Below, piece by piece: positions 50,404 through 58,338 of a DNA stretch of 64,000 nucleotides (its first letter is position 1; each line of letters starts with the position of its first letter). The position numbers were made by a program, and so were the translations under genes. Origin of the DNA: VRUE01 sp963805455. Its GTDB lineage: Bacteria > Actinomycetota > Thermoleophilia > Solirubrobacterales > 70-9. The notes under the pieces are model-generated. The model had not been told where the DNA came from and searched no databases. It saw only the letters and a program-made list of their open reading frames with translations. The DNA is taken from contig CAWDUJ010000013.1 in the NCBI GenBank assembly GCA_963805455.1, positions 45,752-109,751 of the forward strand, in the 5' to 3' direction.

Positions 50404-50812
50404 ATGGACTCAGCGCAGCAGGAGTCGAATGGCGAGACCCGACTCGCGTACATCCTCGGGGTGCCACTGGCCGAGAACGTGATCCGCCAATGGCCACAGA
50501 TGCGAGAGATCGTTCGCACCAGTCAATTGGTCGGCGACGTCGAGGGCAACTTTCCCGAGCTGACGCTGGAGGTCGGCCGACGCCTTCAGTTCGACGAAGG
50601 CGTCGTGGTCGAGTGGACCTGCGACTACGGCGACGGGCGCCTCTATCGAAATGTGACGATCGGCGAGCTGGAAGACGGCAGCGGCGGTGCGCGTAACCGA
50701 CTACTGGGGTGAGCCCACGACCACCCCGGAGTGGAGGCAAGAAAAAACGGACCGCCTTGAAATGCCGGGCGATGGAGTTTGGCCGGACGGCGAGCACCTC
50801 GGCCACTACTAG
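50404..50812 (+). pseudogene. NTF2/SnoaL-like protein interrupted by a frameshift
   Basis: From ATG 50404 (GGAAGG upstream) the frame encodes IRQWPQMREIVRTSQLVGD, then FDEGVVVEWTCDYGDGRLYRNVTIGELEDG. Near 50684 the coherent reading moves by one base: AVRVTDYWGEPTTTPEWRQE, then MPGDGVWPDGEHLGHY and TAG at 50810-50812. Joined, the chain is about 135 residues with the NTF2-like pattern (long helix, then beta strands ending GELEDG-AVRVTDYWGEP). One base too many in AGCGGCGGTG explains the shift. Unshifted, the frame ends at 50712. A steroid-isomerase-like small-molecule enzyme or binding protein by fold only. Confidence 0.6.
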
Positions 50813-50848
50813 CAAGCAGCGGGCAGGTATCGGGGCCCTTCCGCGCTC

Positions 50849-53023
50849 TCAGCGCGAGCCCGACCCCACGGCGACTCTCTCCTCTTCGAGAACGTGCTCC
50901 TGCTCGGCCGCTGGGTTCCCATGTCCGAACCGAACGTCCGGCAGGATGCGGTCGAGCCAGTCGGGTAGGTACCAGGCACTCCGGCCAGCAAGGCGCAAGG
51001 AGACGGGCAGCAGCAGCAGCCTGACCAGGAAGGCGTCGAGCAGGACGGCGACACCGAGGATCGTGCCCATCTCCTTCGGCGGCAGCGGCCCCGAGAGCGC
51101 GAAGGTGAAGAAGACCGCGACCATGACTCCTCCCGCCGCGAGGATCACCCGGCCGGAGTGTGCGAGGCCGCCGACCATCGCGGCCTTCGCGTCTTCTGTC
51201 TCCTCCCAGTGCTCCCGCGCGGAGGAGAGCAAGAAGACCGTGTAGTCCATCGCGACCGCGAAGATCATCGCGAAGAAGAAGATCGGGCCCCAGGCGTCAA
51301 GGAAGCCCTGCGATTCGAAGCCGAGGAGGCCGGAGAGGTGGCCGTGCTGAAAGATCAGCGTCGCGACGCCGAAGGCCGCCGCGGTCGAGAGCAGGTTGGC
51401 AAGCACCCCGATCGCAGCGATCAGCGGCGCCTGGAAGGCGATCAACAACAACAGGAAGCCGAGCACGAGGATCACGCCGATCGCCAGTGGCGTCTTCGAC
51501 GCCAGCGAGGTTTCGAGGTCGTGGTTTTCTGCCGAGGGACCACCGAGGAGCGCCGCCGGGGGGAGATCGGCTCGCAGCCTGTCGATCGTGCCGGAGGTGG
51601 TACCGGTCGAGGGGCCGGTGGTCGGGACCGCCTGGATCAGAACCGCTCCACCGCCGCCCGCCACCGCTGGAGCGACCGTTGCGATCCCGGGGTCGGCGCT
51701 CAGAACCGCCAGGGCCGCAGCACTGTCCGCGCGGGTCGCCGTCACCTGCAGCGTCCCCGGCGTGCCCGGCCCGAAGCCGGCGCTGATCTGCTGATAGCCA
51801 ACCCGCGAGGAGTCGTTCTTCGGCACCACCTTGATCGACGGCATGCCGGTCTTCATGCCGAGGATCGGCGACGCCAGGACAAGGAGAGTGACGAGAGCGA
51901 GTCCGCCGAAGACGAAGGGCCGGCGCCAGAGCAGCTCGCCCCAGCGGGCGAAGCGGGGTGAGCGATGCTCGCCCGAATGCGCCCAGGGGAGGGCGAGCCT
52001 GTCGATCCGCGGTCCGAGCTTGGCGAGTACCGCCGGCAGCAGGGTCAGGGCCGCCGCCAGGATGAAGACCACCGCGACGATGATGCCCAGCGCGACCGAG
52101 CGAAAGGCCGGGCTCGGGACCAGCATCACCGCTGCCAGCGAGACCATCACCGTCAAGCCGGAGAAGAGGACGGCCTTGCCGGCGGTGTCCATCGTCTCAC
52201 CGACCGCGTCGGCCGGGTCGCGGCGCTGGCCGAAGAGGGCGCCGCGGAAACGCATGACAATGAACAGGGCGTAGTCGATGCCAAGCGCGAGGGCGAACAT
52301 CAGCGCGAAGTTCATCGCCCAGATCGAGATAGGGGCCAGCTTGGTCCCGAGGTAGAGAACTCCGGCTGAGGCGATCAGGCTGACGATCGTCAGCATCAGC
52401 GGCAGCCCGGCGGCAACGAGCGAGCCGAAAGCAAGAACGAGGATCGCCAGCGTCACCGGCCAGGAGATCAGCTCCGACTTCAACATCGCTTCCCGGTTGG
52501 CTTCGTTGAAGTCCGACCACATTCCGGGGGCCCCGGTGAGGTTCGCTTCGACCCCCGCCTGGGAGACCGCGGCGACTTCGGACTTCAGGTCGTTGGCGGC
52601 GGCGACCATTTCGTTCGGGTTCTCGGCGGCGGTGCCGGCGATGATCGCGGTGTGACCATCGCGGGAGATTGAGGAGCCAGGATGGGGCGAGACAACGCTG
52701 CCCACCGCGGAGTTCGCCACGAGAACACTTTCGACCCTGGCGACGCTGCGGCGGAACGCCGGGTCGGCCAGGGTCAGTTCCGGCGAATACACGGCGACCT
52801 GCAACGCGTAGGCGCCGGCACCGCCGAAGTTGGCGTCGAGCTGTTCGCGGACCTTGACCGATTCCGAGCCATTGGCCTGCCACCCGGCACCCGAGAGCGC
52901 GGTCTCGACCCGCGGCGCCAGCACCCCGAGGCCGACGGCAACGAGCGCCCAGGTGAGGAAGACGGCGCGGCGGTGGGTGGCGGCAAAGTGGCCGAGCCGC
53001 CCGATCGGCCCGAGGGGGCTCAT
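50849..53023 (-). CDS. MMPL-family RND transporter
   Basis: 724 aa. Twelve transmembrane helices in two halves. The first helix is at about 20-36 (AVFLTWALVAVGLGVLA), followed by a large outer domain (about 40-190) and five helices with FALMFALALGIDYALFIVMRFR; the second half has WGPIFFFAMIFAVAMDYTVFLLSS. The Asp-Tyr pairs in the fourth and tenth helices (GIDYALF and AMDYTVF) are the proton-relay signature of MMPL proteins. Exports lipids or toxic hydrophobic molecules in related species; substrate here unknown. ATG 53023 overlaps the stop of the DUF2892 gene by ATGA; both are divergent from arsR-type regulator 53346. Confidence 0.92.
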   Translation of the reverse strand: MSPLGPIGRLGHFAATHRRAVFLTWALVAVGLGVLAPRVETALSGAGWQANGSESVKVREQLDANFGGAGAYALQVAVYSPELTLADPAFRRSVARVESVLVANSAVGSVVSPHPGSSISRDGHTAIIAGTAAENPNEMVAAANDLKSEVAAVSQAGVEANLTGAPGMWSDFNEANREAMLKSELISWPVTLAILVLAFGSLVAAGLPLMLTIVSLIASAGVLYLGTKLAPISIWAMNFALMFALALGIDYALFIVMRFRGALFGQRRDPADAVGETMDTAGKAVLFSGLTVMVSLAAVMLVPSPAFRSVALGIIVAVVFILAAALTLLPAVLAKLGPRIDRLALPWAHSGEHRSPRFARWGELLWRRPFVFGGLALVTLLVLASPILGMKTGMPSIKVVPKNDSSRVGYQQISAGFGPGTPGTLQVTATRADSAAALAVLSADPGIATVAPAVAGGGGAVLIQAVPTTGPSTGTTSGTIDRLRADLPPAALLGGPSAENHDLETSLASKTPLAIGVILVLGFLLLLIAFQAPLIAAIGVLANLLSTAAAFGVATLIFQHGHLSGLLGFESQGFLDAWGPIFFFAMIFAVAMDYTVFLLSSAREHWEETEDAKAAMVGGLAHSGRVILAAGGVMVAVFFTFALSGPLPPKEMGTILGVAVLLDAFLVRLLLLPVSLRLAGRSAWYLPDWLDRILPDVRFGHGNPAAEQEHVLEEERVAVGSGSR

Positions 53024-53283
53024 CTGTCGCAGGCTGCCTTGACGCCGAAGTAGCGCCGCAGCACCAAGGAGCTCGGGCAGTTGCCGAAGGCGACGAACGC
53101 GAGTTGGTTGGCGGCGACAAAGCCGGTCAACAGCAGGAACCAGGGACTGACGAAGGCGCTGAGCAGAGCGCTGAGACCGGTCATCGTTCCTGCCATCACG
53201 AAGAGGATCCGCTCCAGTGGCCAGGCGTCGCGACGGCCCTGTTTCACCGACTGAAAGGGGGCTTGTTCGGTCGTGGCAGCCAT
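53020..53283 (-). CDS. DUF2892 small inner-membrane protein
   Basis: 87 aa with two transmembrane helices (about 28-48 and 50-66): LFVMAGTMTGLSALLSAFVS and PWFLLLTGFVAANQLAFVAFG, then NCPSSLVLRRYFGVK. This is the YgaP-tail-like family (DUF2892), usually found with sulfur or thiol-oxidation genes and ArsR regulators. The Cys of GNCPSS is conserved in the family as I recall it. First gene of the two-gene unit with the MMPL transporter. Confidence 0.85.
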   Translation of the reverse strand: MAATTEQAPFQSVKQGRRDAWPLERILFVMAGTMTGLSALLSAFVSPWFLLLTGFVAANQLAFVAFGNCPSSLVLRRYFGVKAACDR

Positions 53284-53304
53284 CGCTATCCTCCGATTGT
53301 TGAT

Positions 53305-53332
53305 CTACAAGTTCACAACTTAACAGTTGTAG
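53305..53332. promoter_or_regulatory. Candidate ArsR operator in the divergent promoter region
   Basis: In the 62 bp between the two divergent starts, CTACAA (53305-53310) and TTGTAG (53327-53332) form an inverted repeat that encloses a second palindrome, AAGTT-CAC-AACTT (53309-53321). The region is AT-rich in this GC-rich genome, as expected for an ArsR-type operator controlling both sides. Confidence 0.6.
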
Positions 53333-53345
53333 AGTACAGTAACAG

Positions 53346-53678
53346 ATGATGAAGAGCCCACTGACCCCTGACGCCGCCGAGTTGATCGCCCGCCGCTTCG
53401 CCGCCCTTTCCGATCCGACCAGATTGCGCATCATCGACCTCCTGCGCACCAGGGAAGAGGCCTCGGTGGGGGACCTGACCGAGGCCCTCGGCGCCTCCCA
53501 GCAGAACGTCTCCAAGCACCTCTCCTCCCTCCTGACCGAGGGCTTCGTGGCCCGCCGCAAGCAGGGGACCAGTTCGCTCTACCGCATCGCAGACCCGGGT
53601 GTGCACGAAATCTGCGAGGGCGTCTGCGCCGGCATCGAGACGCAGCTGGTCGAGCTCGAAGCCGTATTCGGCGACTGA
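53346..53678 (+). CDS. ArsR/SmtB-family transcriptional regulator
   Basis: 110 aa winged helix protein. FAALSDPTRLRIIDLLRTRE is the usual start, VGDLTEALGASQQNVSKHLSSLLTEGFVARRKQGTSSLYRIAD (about 42-84) the recognition helix and wing. Two Cys occur only near the C-terminus (EICEGVCAGIE), a possible CxxxC thiol or metal pair, so it may sense thiol-reactive compounds or metal ions; the ELxCxC metal motif of classical ArsR is absent. Divergent from and probably repressing DUF2892-MMPL and itself. Confidence 0.88.
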   Translation: MMKSPLTPDAAELIARRFAALSDPTRLRIIDLLRTREEASVGDLTEALGASQQNVSKHLSSLLTEGFVARRKQGTSSLYRIADPGVHEICEGVCAGIETQLVELEAVFGD

Positions 53679-53718
53679 GCTCGAGCCCCTGGGCCTGTGT
53701 GAGCTTTGTCCGGTCGCC

Positions 53719-53742
53719 GGTTGATCTGGCCCGATCGGGTAC
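53719..53742 (+). promoter_or_regulatory. SigB/SigF-type promoter upstream of the Lys/Ala-rich protein
   Basis: GGTTGA at 53719-53724, twelve bases, GGGTAC at 53737-53742. This fits the general-stress sigma factor consensus (GTTTAA-like, 12-15 bases, GGGTAT) at four of six and five of six positions. It stands 32 bp before the ATG of the small gene at 53775, at a suitable distance for a start site. Confidence 0.5.
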
Positions 53743-53774
53743 AGGGTCCTTGAGAACGCAATCGAGAGGAACGA

Positions 53775-53978
53775 ATGACCCAGCAGACAAAAGCCGAGCG
53801 GAGCGAGTCAGCCAAGAAGGCGGCCGCGACGCGGCAGAAGAACGAAGCAAAGAACAGCGGTAACGACCTCAAGAACGCTGCCGGCAACGCGGTGGACGCC
53901 GCGAAGGACATCGGCGGGACCGCTGTCGACACCGCGGGCAAGGCCGCCAAGGCCGTCTCCAAGCGGATCGGCTCCTAG
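53775..53978 (+). CDS. Small Lys/Ala-rich stress-type protein
   Basis: 67 aa with only polar and small residues: a Lys/Ser/Ala-rich first half (ERSESAKKAAATRQKNEAKN) and an Ala/Asp/Lys helix AVDAAKDIGGTAVDTAGKAA. Disordered or amphipathic-helical, resembling LEA-like and KGG-type stress-induced proteins, and also the Ala/Lys-rich histone-like tails. GAGAGGAACGA before the ATG gives a ribosome site (AGAGGA). A SigB-like promoter precedes it and a 14-pair terminator follows, so it is a single-gene unit. Confidence 0.7.
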   Translation: MTQQTKAERSESAKKAAATRQKNEAKNSGNDLKNAAGNAVDAAKDIGGTAVDTAGKAAKAVSKRIGS

Positions 53979-53993
53979 CCCCAAGCAACTTAG

Positions 53994-54025
53994 AGCGCGG
54001 CGGCCCGCCCGCGGGCCGCCGCGCT
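53994..54025 (+). terminator. Perfect 14-pair hairpin terminator
   Basis: AGCGCGGCGGCCCG (53994-54007), a four-base loop, and CGGGCCGCCGCGCT (54012-54025), 16 bp after the stop of the Lys/Ala-rich gene. There is no T-run behind it, as is common for actinobacterial terminators. Confidence 0.7.
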
Positions 54026-54115
54026 GCACATCGCAGGAGATGGCTCAGCGGCGCTGAGGACCACCTCCGCCCCCCGCAGGCGATGTGACCAAACGCGGGA
54101 CTGGATGATTGCGGG

Positions 54116-55120
54116 GTGGAACTCGGGCTCGCGATCGCCTTCTGCATCGCCTTTGCACTGACGAACGGCTTTCACGACGCCGCCAACGCGATCGCCACCC
54201 TGGTCGCAACGCGAGGCGCCCGGCCGGGACAGGCGATCGTCCTCGCCGCCGTCTTCAACATGCTCGGGGCGCTCCTGATCGGCACCGCGGTCGCCGACAC
54301 GATCGCTGGGATCGTCACCGTCGCGCCCGACGAAGCGGTCGCGACGATCGGTGCCGGGGTGCTCGCCGCGACGCTCTGGAACCTGCTCACCTGGTCGCGC
54401 GGGCTGCCCTCGAGCTCCGCCCACGCGCTGGTCGGCGGCCTCGTCGGCTCGGCCTTCGCCGCCGCCGGCATCAACGCGATCCAGTGGGGCGGCCTCGACG
54501 GCTGGCGGCCGGTCGGCGTCTTCGGAGTGCTGATCGTGCTCGCCGTGTCGCCCATGCTCGGCCTCGGCTTCGGGCTCCTCTTCGCCCGCCTGGACGGGCG
54601 CCTACTGCGGCGGGCGACCCGTCACGTGAAGACTCCGATCCGGGCCGCCGAGTGGACGATGTCCGCCGCCCTCTCCTTCGGACACGGCGCAAACGACGCC
54701 CAGAAGGCGATGGGGGTGATCGCGGCACTGCTGCTGGCCAGCGGCCACATCGACACCCTCACGGTGCCGCTCTGGGTCAAGTTCACCTGCGGCGCCGCCC
54801 TCACCCTCGGCACCGCGATGGGCGGCTGGCGGATCATCCGCACGATCGGCCGGCGCATCTTCCGACTGGCTGCGATTGACGGCTTCGCCAGCCAGAGCGC
54901 CTCGACTGCGGTGATAATCCCGGCCTCCTATCTCGGGGCGCCGGTCTCCACCACCCAGGTGGTCGCCTCCTCGGTGGTCGGCGTCGGCGGCGGCCGGCGG
55001 CGCTGGCACCACGTCCGCTGGGGCGTGGTCCGCTCGATCGCCTTCGCCTGGCTCTTCACCCTTCCCGCCGCCGCGGCTCTCGGGGCGATAATGCTGGTGA
55101 TCTGGAAGGCGGTCAACTGA
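54116..55120 (+). CDS. pit: PiT-family inorganic phosphate transporter
   Basis: 334 aa. Two PHO4 halves: TNGFHDAANAIATLVATRG near residue 14 and FGHGANDAQKAMGVIAALL near 184 are the signature repeats with the two conserved Asp-Ala-Asn or Asn-Asp pairs. About ten transmembrane helices. Low-affinity symporter of metal phosphate with protons or sodium. Start is GTG at 54116, directly at the first helix. One base separates its stop from the start of the DUF47 gene, so the two are coupled. Confidence 0.93.
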   Translation: MELGLAIAFCIAFALTNGFHDAANAIATLVATRGARPGQAIVLAAVFNMLGALLIGTAVADTIAGIVTVAPDEAVATIGAGVLAATLWNLLTWSRGLPSSSAHALVGGLVGSAFAAAGINAIQWGGLDGWRPVGVFGVLIVLAVSPMLGLGFGLLFARLDGRLLRRATRHVKTPIRAAEWTMSAALSFGHGANDAQKAMGVIAALLLASGHIDTLTVPLWVKFTCGAALTLGTAMGGWRIIRTIGRRIFRLAAIDGFASQSASTAVIIPASYLGAPVSTTQVVASSVVGVGGGRRRWHHVRWGVVRSIAFAWLFTLPAAAALGAIMLVIWKAVN

Positions 55121-55121
55121 G

Positions 55122-55736
55122 ATGAGATTTCGACGCTGGTTTCTCCCGCAGTCGGCCGACGTCCTCGGGATGCTCAGCGAGCAGGCGGCGATCACCGTCG
55201 GGGGGATGGAGGCCCTCGCCGCCTGGGCGGGTGGCGAGGCCGCGGCAGCCGAACGCCTGCGCCTGCTCGAGCACGAGGCTGACAAGCACAAGCGCGAGCT
55301 GCGCATTGCCCTGACCGAGGCCTTCTCGACGCCGCTGGAGCCGGAGGACCTGTTTGAGCTCTCGACCGGCCTCGACGAGGTGATCGACAGCGCCAAGAAC
55401 ATCGTCGGCGAGGCCGAGGCGATGCACACCGAGCCCGACGGGGCCACTGCCGAGATGACGACACAGCTTCTGGAAGGGACCAAACGTCTTTCCCGCGCGC
55501 TCGAGCTGTTCGCTGCCGGAGACCGCGGGGGCGCCACCGCAGAGGCCGACCGCGCCGTCAAGGACCAGCGCCACCTCCAGCACAGCTACCGCCGGGCGAT
55601 GTCGGCCCTGGTCGACGTCGAGGACGTTCGCGAGATCGCTGCCCGCCGCGAGCTGTACCGGCGCGTGGCGAGAACGGGAGATGACCTTGTCAGGGTGGCG
55701 GAGCGAGTCTGGTATTCGGTGCTGAAGGAAAGCTGA
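55122..55736 (+). CDS. DUF47 PhoU-like accessory protein of the Pit transporter
   Basis: 204 aa, all helical, member of the DUF47/YkaA family. FLPQSADVLGMLSEQAAITVGG and LRLLEHEADKHKRELRIAL match the first helices, LEPEDLFELSTGLDEVIDSAKN the central ExxD-type metal-binding region. These proteins regulate or associate with PiT and bind metal clusters. The ATG starts two bases after the pit stop. Almost always paired with pit, as here. Confidence 0.92.
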   Translation: MRFRRWFLPQSADVLGMLSEQAAITVGGMEALAAWAGGEAAAAERLRLLEHEADKHKRELRIALTEAFSTPLEPEDLFELSTGLDEVIDSAKNIVGEAEAMHTEPDGATAEMTTQLLEGTKRLSRALELFAAGDRGGATAEADRAVKDQRHLQHSYRRAMSALVDVEDVREIAARRELYRRVARTGDDLVRVAERVWYSVLKES

Positions 55737-55918
55737 CGCTCACGCGGGCGGCTCGGCGGCGCTCGGAGCCAGCGCTTCCTCAATCTGATCGCGCCGGTCG
55801 GCCGAAAGCAGTGGTCAGTCGGGCACATAGGAGAAGACGTCGGCGAGCGCTGTGGACCCGCAGCGCTCGGACCGTGCCATTGCCCACGTCGGCCATGGGA
55901 GCAATTGCCGCACTTGGG

Positions 55919-57670
55919 CTAGCCGAAGGTGAAGGCATAACCCTCCACTCCTGCTTCCGGTTCCAGGGTGAGGATGTGCCGCCCGACCTTGGGCAGATCG
56001 ACGAGGTTGTAGAGACGCTGGCCGCTGACCGTCACCGCGCCGCCGTGGACATCGGAACCGGCAACGTTCGCCGATATCGGCTCGCCGTCCAACTTCACCA
56101 CAACTTTGCGGTCGCCTCCCGGGGAGCCGAGCACCAGGTAGACCCGACGCGCGCCGAAGTTCAGGTCGAGGGAAGCGTCCTTCCCAGCCGTCACCGAGTC
56201 GAATCCGACATCCCAAACGCCGTCAAAGGCGAACCCATTGGGAGGTGGAGAGCCCGGCGCTTTGAAGTCGTGCGAGCCCTGGGCGTAGTCGGGGTTGGTG
56301 AAGCGTTCGGCGCGGGCGGCGCCGAGGTAGGTCTCCGGGGTGGTGACCGTCGTCGACGGCGCCACCGCCTTGACCTGGGTTTCCTTGGCGGAGACTTGAT
56401 CCCCCGCTTCAGCGAGAAGATCACGAATCACCTTCTCTTTCTCGCCATATTCGCCCTCGCCGAAGTGCACGTAGCGGACCCTGCCTTTGGAATCGATGAA
56501 GTACTCGGCGGGCCAGTACTGGTTGCCGTAAGCGTTCCAGGTCGCCTGTTCATTGTCTTGGGCGACCGGATAGTGGATGCCGTTTTCCTGGATCGCGTTT
56601 TCCACGTTGCTCGCTTCGCGCTCGAAGGGGAACTCGGGAGTGTGCACGCCGACGATCGTCAGCCCGTCCTTGCGGTACTTGGTGTCCCAGGCCTTCAGAT
56701 AGGGAAGCGTCCGGATGCAATTGATGCAGCTGTAGGTCCAGAAGTCGACGAGGACGACTCGACCGCGCAGGCCTCGCAGCGTCAAGGGCTTGTCACCTGG
56801 CGTGTTGAACCAGTGCTCGTTGCCGACGAATTCCGGTGCTTTTCCGAGCACCTTCAGATCAAGGTTGCCCTTGGGGTTGGTTTCAGGTGCCGCCCCGGTG
56901 GCATCGGAGCCGACTCCGTGTGAGCCGCCGCGGATATCGGCCAGCGCCGTTTTGGCCTGGGCGGTGTTCTCGAGATTCTTGGTGGGGTTGACGAGGAAGC
57001 TGGGCAGGCTGCTGGCGATGTGATTTTGGAACTTGATGTCGTAGTCGCCGAGCATCGCCAGGGCGACGAGGACCATGACGCCACCCATCGCGATCTGCAG
57101 CCCCACTCCACGCTGAGCCAGTGGCCGCACGACCTTGCGGCCGCCGAGCATGAGGAAGTAGAGGACGACGGCGGAGCCGATCCCGTAGCTCAACGCCACG
57201 GCGAGCCGACCGGTGCTGAAGGATTGCGAGGCAGAAACGGTGATGACACCGGCCAGGATCGGCCCGGCGCACGGCGCGTAGACAAGGCCAAGACTGGCAC
57301 CAACCGCCGTCCCTGACCAGAAGCCGTCGCCCTTGCCTTTGGCGACCCCCGCCCTACTCGCAAACTGACTCATCCAGGCCTCGAGCCGTGCGGCGAGCTT
57401 CGGGATCATCAGGGTGATCCCGAAGCCGAGCAGGACCACGATCGCCAGCTTGCGCAGGAAGTCGTTAGGCAGGCCCAGAGCGGAGATCACGTAGACGAGC
57501 GCCACCGTCGCAAAGGTGAAGGAAACCGCCAACCCAGCGACTATTCCCAACGGACGCCGGCGACCGCCGGTCGCGCCCGCCGAGAGCGCGATCGGCAGCA
57601 CCGGCAGTACACAGGGCGAAAGCGCCGTGGCAGCGCCCGCGATGAATCCAAAGAGGATCAGCAGTGCCAT
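55919..57670 (-). CDS. dipZ: DipZ-type fusion of CcdA, TlpA-like thioredoxin and C-terminal beta domain
   Basis: 583 aa. Residues 1-230 are a CcdA-like membrane domain with about six or seven helices; SPCVLPVLPIALS near 16 and APCAGPILAGVIT near 123 each carry one Cys in the usual PC motif and together relay electrons. A linker leads to a TlpA/ResA-like domain with VLVDFWTYSCINCIRTLPYL, active-site Cys315 and Cys318, and the cis-Pro in YWPAEYF. The last 130 residues (ETYLGAARAERFTNPDYAQG to YAFTFG) form the beta-jellyroll domain of mycobacterial DipZ. Transfers reducing power across the membrane to extracytoplasmic thiols, for cytochrome maturation or similar. ATG 57670; the frame is open upstream only through the repeat of the preceding gene. 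Confidence 0.92.
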   Translation of the reverse strand: MALLILFGFIAGAATALSPCVLPVLPIALSAGATGGRRRPLGIVAGLAVSFTFATVALVYVISALGLPNDFLRKLAIVVLLGFGITLMIPKLAARLEAWMSQFASRAGVAKGKGDGFWSGTAVGASLGLVYAPCAGPILAGVITVSASQSFSTGRLAVALSYGIGSAVVLYFLMLGGRKVVRPLAQRGVGLQIAMGGVMVLVALAMLGDYDIKFQNHIASSLPSFLVNPTKNLENTAQAKTALADIRGGSHGVGSDATGAAPETNPKGNLDLKVLGKAPEFVGNEHWFNTPGDKPLTLRGLRGRVVLVDFWTYSCINCIRTLPYLKAWDTKYRKDGLTIVGVHTPEFPFEREASNVENAIQENGIHYPVAQDNEQATWNAYGNQYWPAEYFIDSKGRVRYVHFGEGEYGEKEKVIRDLLAEAGDQVSAKETQVKAVAPSTTVTTPETYLGAARAERFTNPDYAQGSHDFKAPGSPPPNGFAFDGVWDVGFDSVTAGKDASLDLNFGARRVYLVLGSPGGDRKVVVKLDGEPISANVAGSDVHGGAVTVSGQRLYNLVDLPKVGRHILTLEPEAGVEGYAFTFG

Positions 57671-57681
57671 CTGGCCCCTGC

Positions 57682-58038
57682 TCAGCCCTTCATGTGATCG
57701 CCGGAGGAGCCTTCGTCCTTCATGGCTTCGCCTTCGTCCTTCATGCCCTTGTCTTCGTCCTTCATGGCTTCGCCTTCGTCCTTCATGGCTTCGCCTTCGC
57801 CCTTCATTCCCTTGTCTTCGTCCTTCATGGCACCGGCTTCGTCCTTCATCCCCTTGCCCTGGTCCTTCATCGCGCCGCCGTTTTCGTCCTTCATGGCTTC
57901 GCCTTCGTCCTTCATCGCGTGCGTCGTCGTTTGACCAGTCGCGGAATCGGAGCTGCCTCCGCAGCCCGCAAACCCAACCGCTCCAGTCACACCGATCGCC
58001 GCAACCAACGGAATCGCCGCTGCCCGCCTGAGATCCAT
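57682..58038 (-). CDS. Lipoprotein with ten MKDEG-type tandem repeats
   Basis: 118 aa. The ATG at 58038 has a very good AGGAGG site. Signal peptide with lipobox GFAGC (lipid-modified Cys26), then a Ser/Thr linker, and from residue 42 ten repeats of seven to eight residues: MKDEGEA, MKDENGGA, MKDQGKG, MKDEAGA, MKDEDKG, MKGEGEA and so on, ending GDHMKG. The repeats are hydrophilic, charged and Met-rich, like the MXKDX pentapeptide repeat proteins, which are often linked to metal handling. The gene is 11 bp upstream of dipZ and surely cotranscribed, so a partner role with the Met/Cys-redox chain is possible. Confidence 0.85.
   Translation of the reverse strand: MDLRRAAAIPLVAAIGVTGAVGFAGCGGSSDSATGQTTTHAMKDEGEAMKDENGGAMKDQGKGMKDEAGAMKDEDKGMKGEGEAMKDEGEAMKDEDKGMKDEGEAMKDEGSSGDHMKG
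57685..57915 (-). repeat. Tandem coding repeat of 21-24 bp units
   Basis: Ten units whose minus-strand consensus starts ATGAAGGACGAAG, giving the MKDEG repeats of the lipoprotein; several units are identical over 20 bases (for example those encoding MKDEGEA). Copy number is likely to vary between strains through slippage or recombination. Confidence 0.85.
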
Positions 58039-58291
58039 TCGCTCCTCCTTTTCGAGTGTCAAGGGGAGACACGCTAGGAGGGAAATGTGACGAGAGAAGA
58101 AACGCCGGCAGCTGGCAACCTCGCGGCCTCCGGTCGGGCAGAGAGGCGGAAATCTGCCTCAGCGACCCAGCCTCATGCGTCAGTCCCACACCAAAACAGG
58201 TGGTTACAACCGGATCTAGGCGGACGGAGTGGGCTCCACATAGGGCCTCGTAAACGTCTCTATCGAGCCAGATTCCGCAGGCCAGAGGGAA

Positions 58292-58338
58292 AGGCGCCTA
58301 CCGGAATCGAACCGGTGTAAACGGCTTTGCAGGCCGCT
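58292..58338 (-). tRNA. 3' half of a tRNA-Cys gene (attachment-site remnant)
   Basis: The minus strand matches the anticodon stem, loop and 3' part of tRNA-Cys: stem GCGGC/GCCGT around CTGCAAA (anticodon GCA), T arm ACCGG-TTCGATT-CCGGT, acceptor AGGCGCC and discriminator T. The 5' part is not there: upstream, 32 bases separate a weak GCGCCT from the anticodon stem where 19 are expected, and no D arm forms. An isolated tRNA 3' half next to an integrase is the signature of site-specific integration. Confidence 0.75.

Noticed and set aside
50177..50815. N-terminal extension of the 49631 gene to 50815
   Set aside because: The added 213 residues are Arg/Ser-rich and antisense to the NTF2-like gene and its upstream region.
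57685..57915. The tandem repeats as a CRISPR array
   Set aside because: Units are 21-24 bp with no spacers, contiguous and in frame, encoding the MKDEG repeats. No cas genes are seen in the window.
55919..58189. DipZ start at 58189
   Set aside because: The additional residues are the repeat DNA of the lipoprotein read in another frame (RRRSHEGRR units). The membrane domain begins at ATG 57670.
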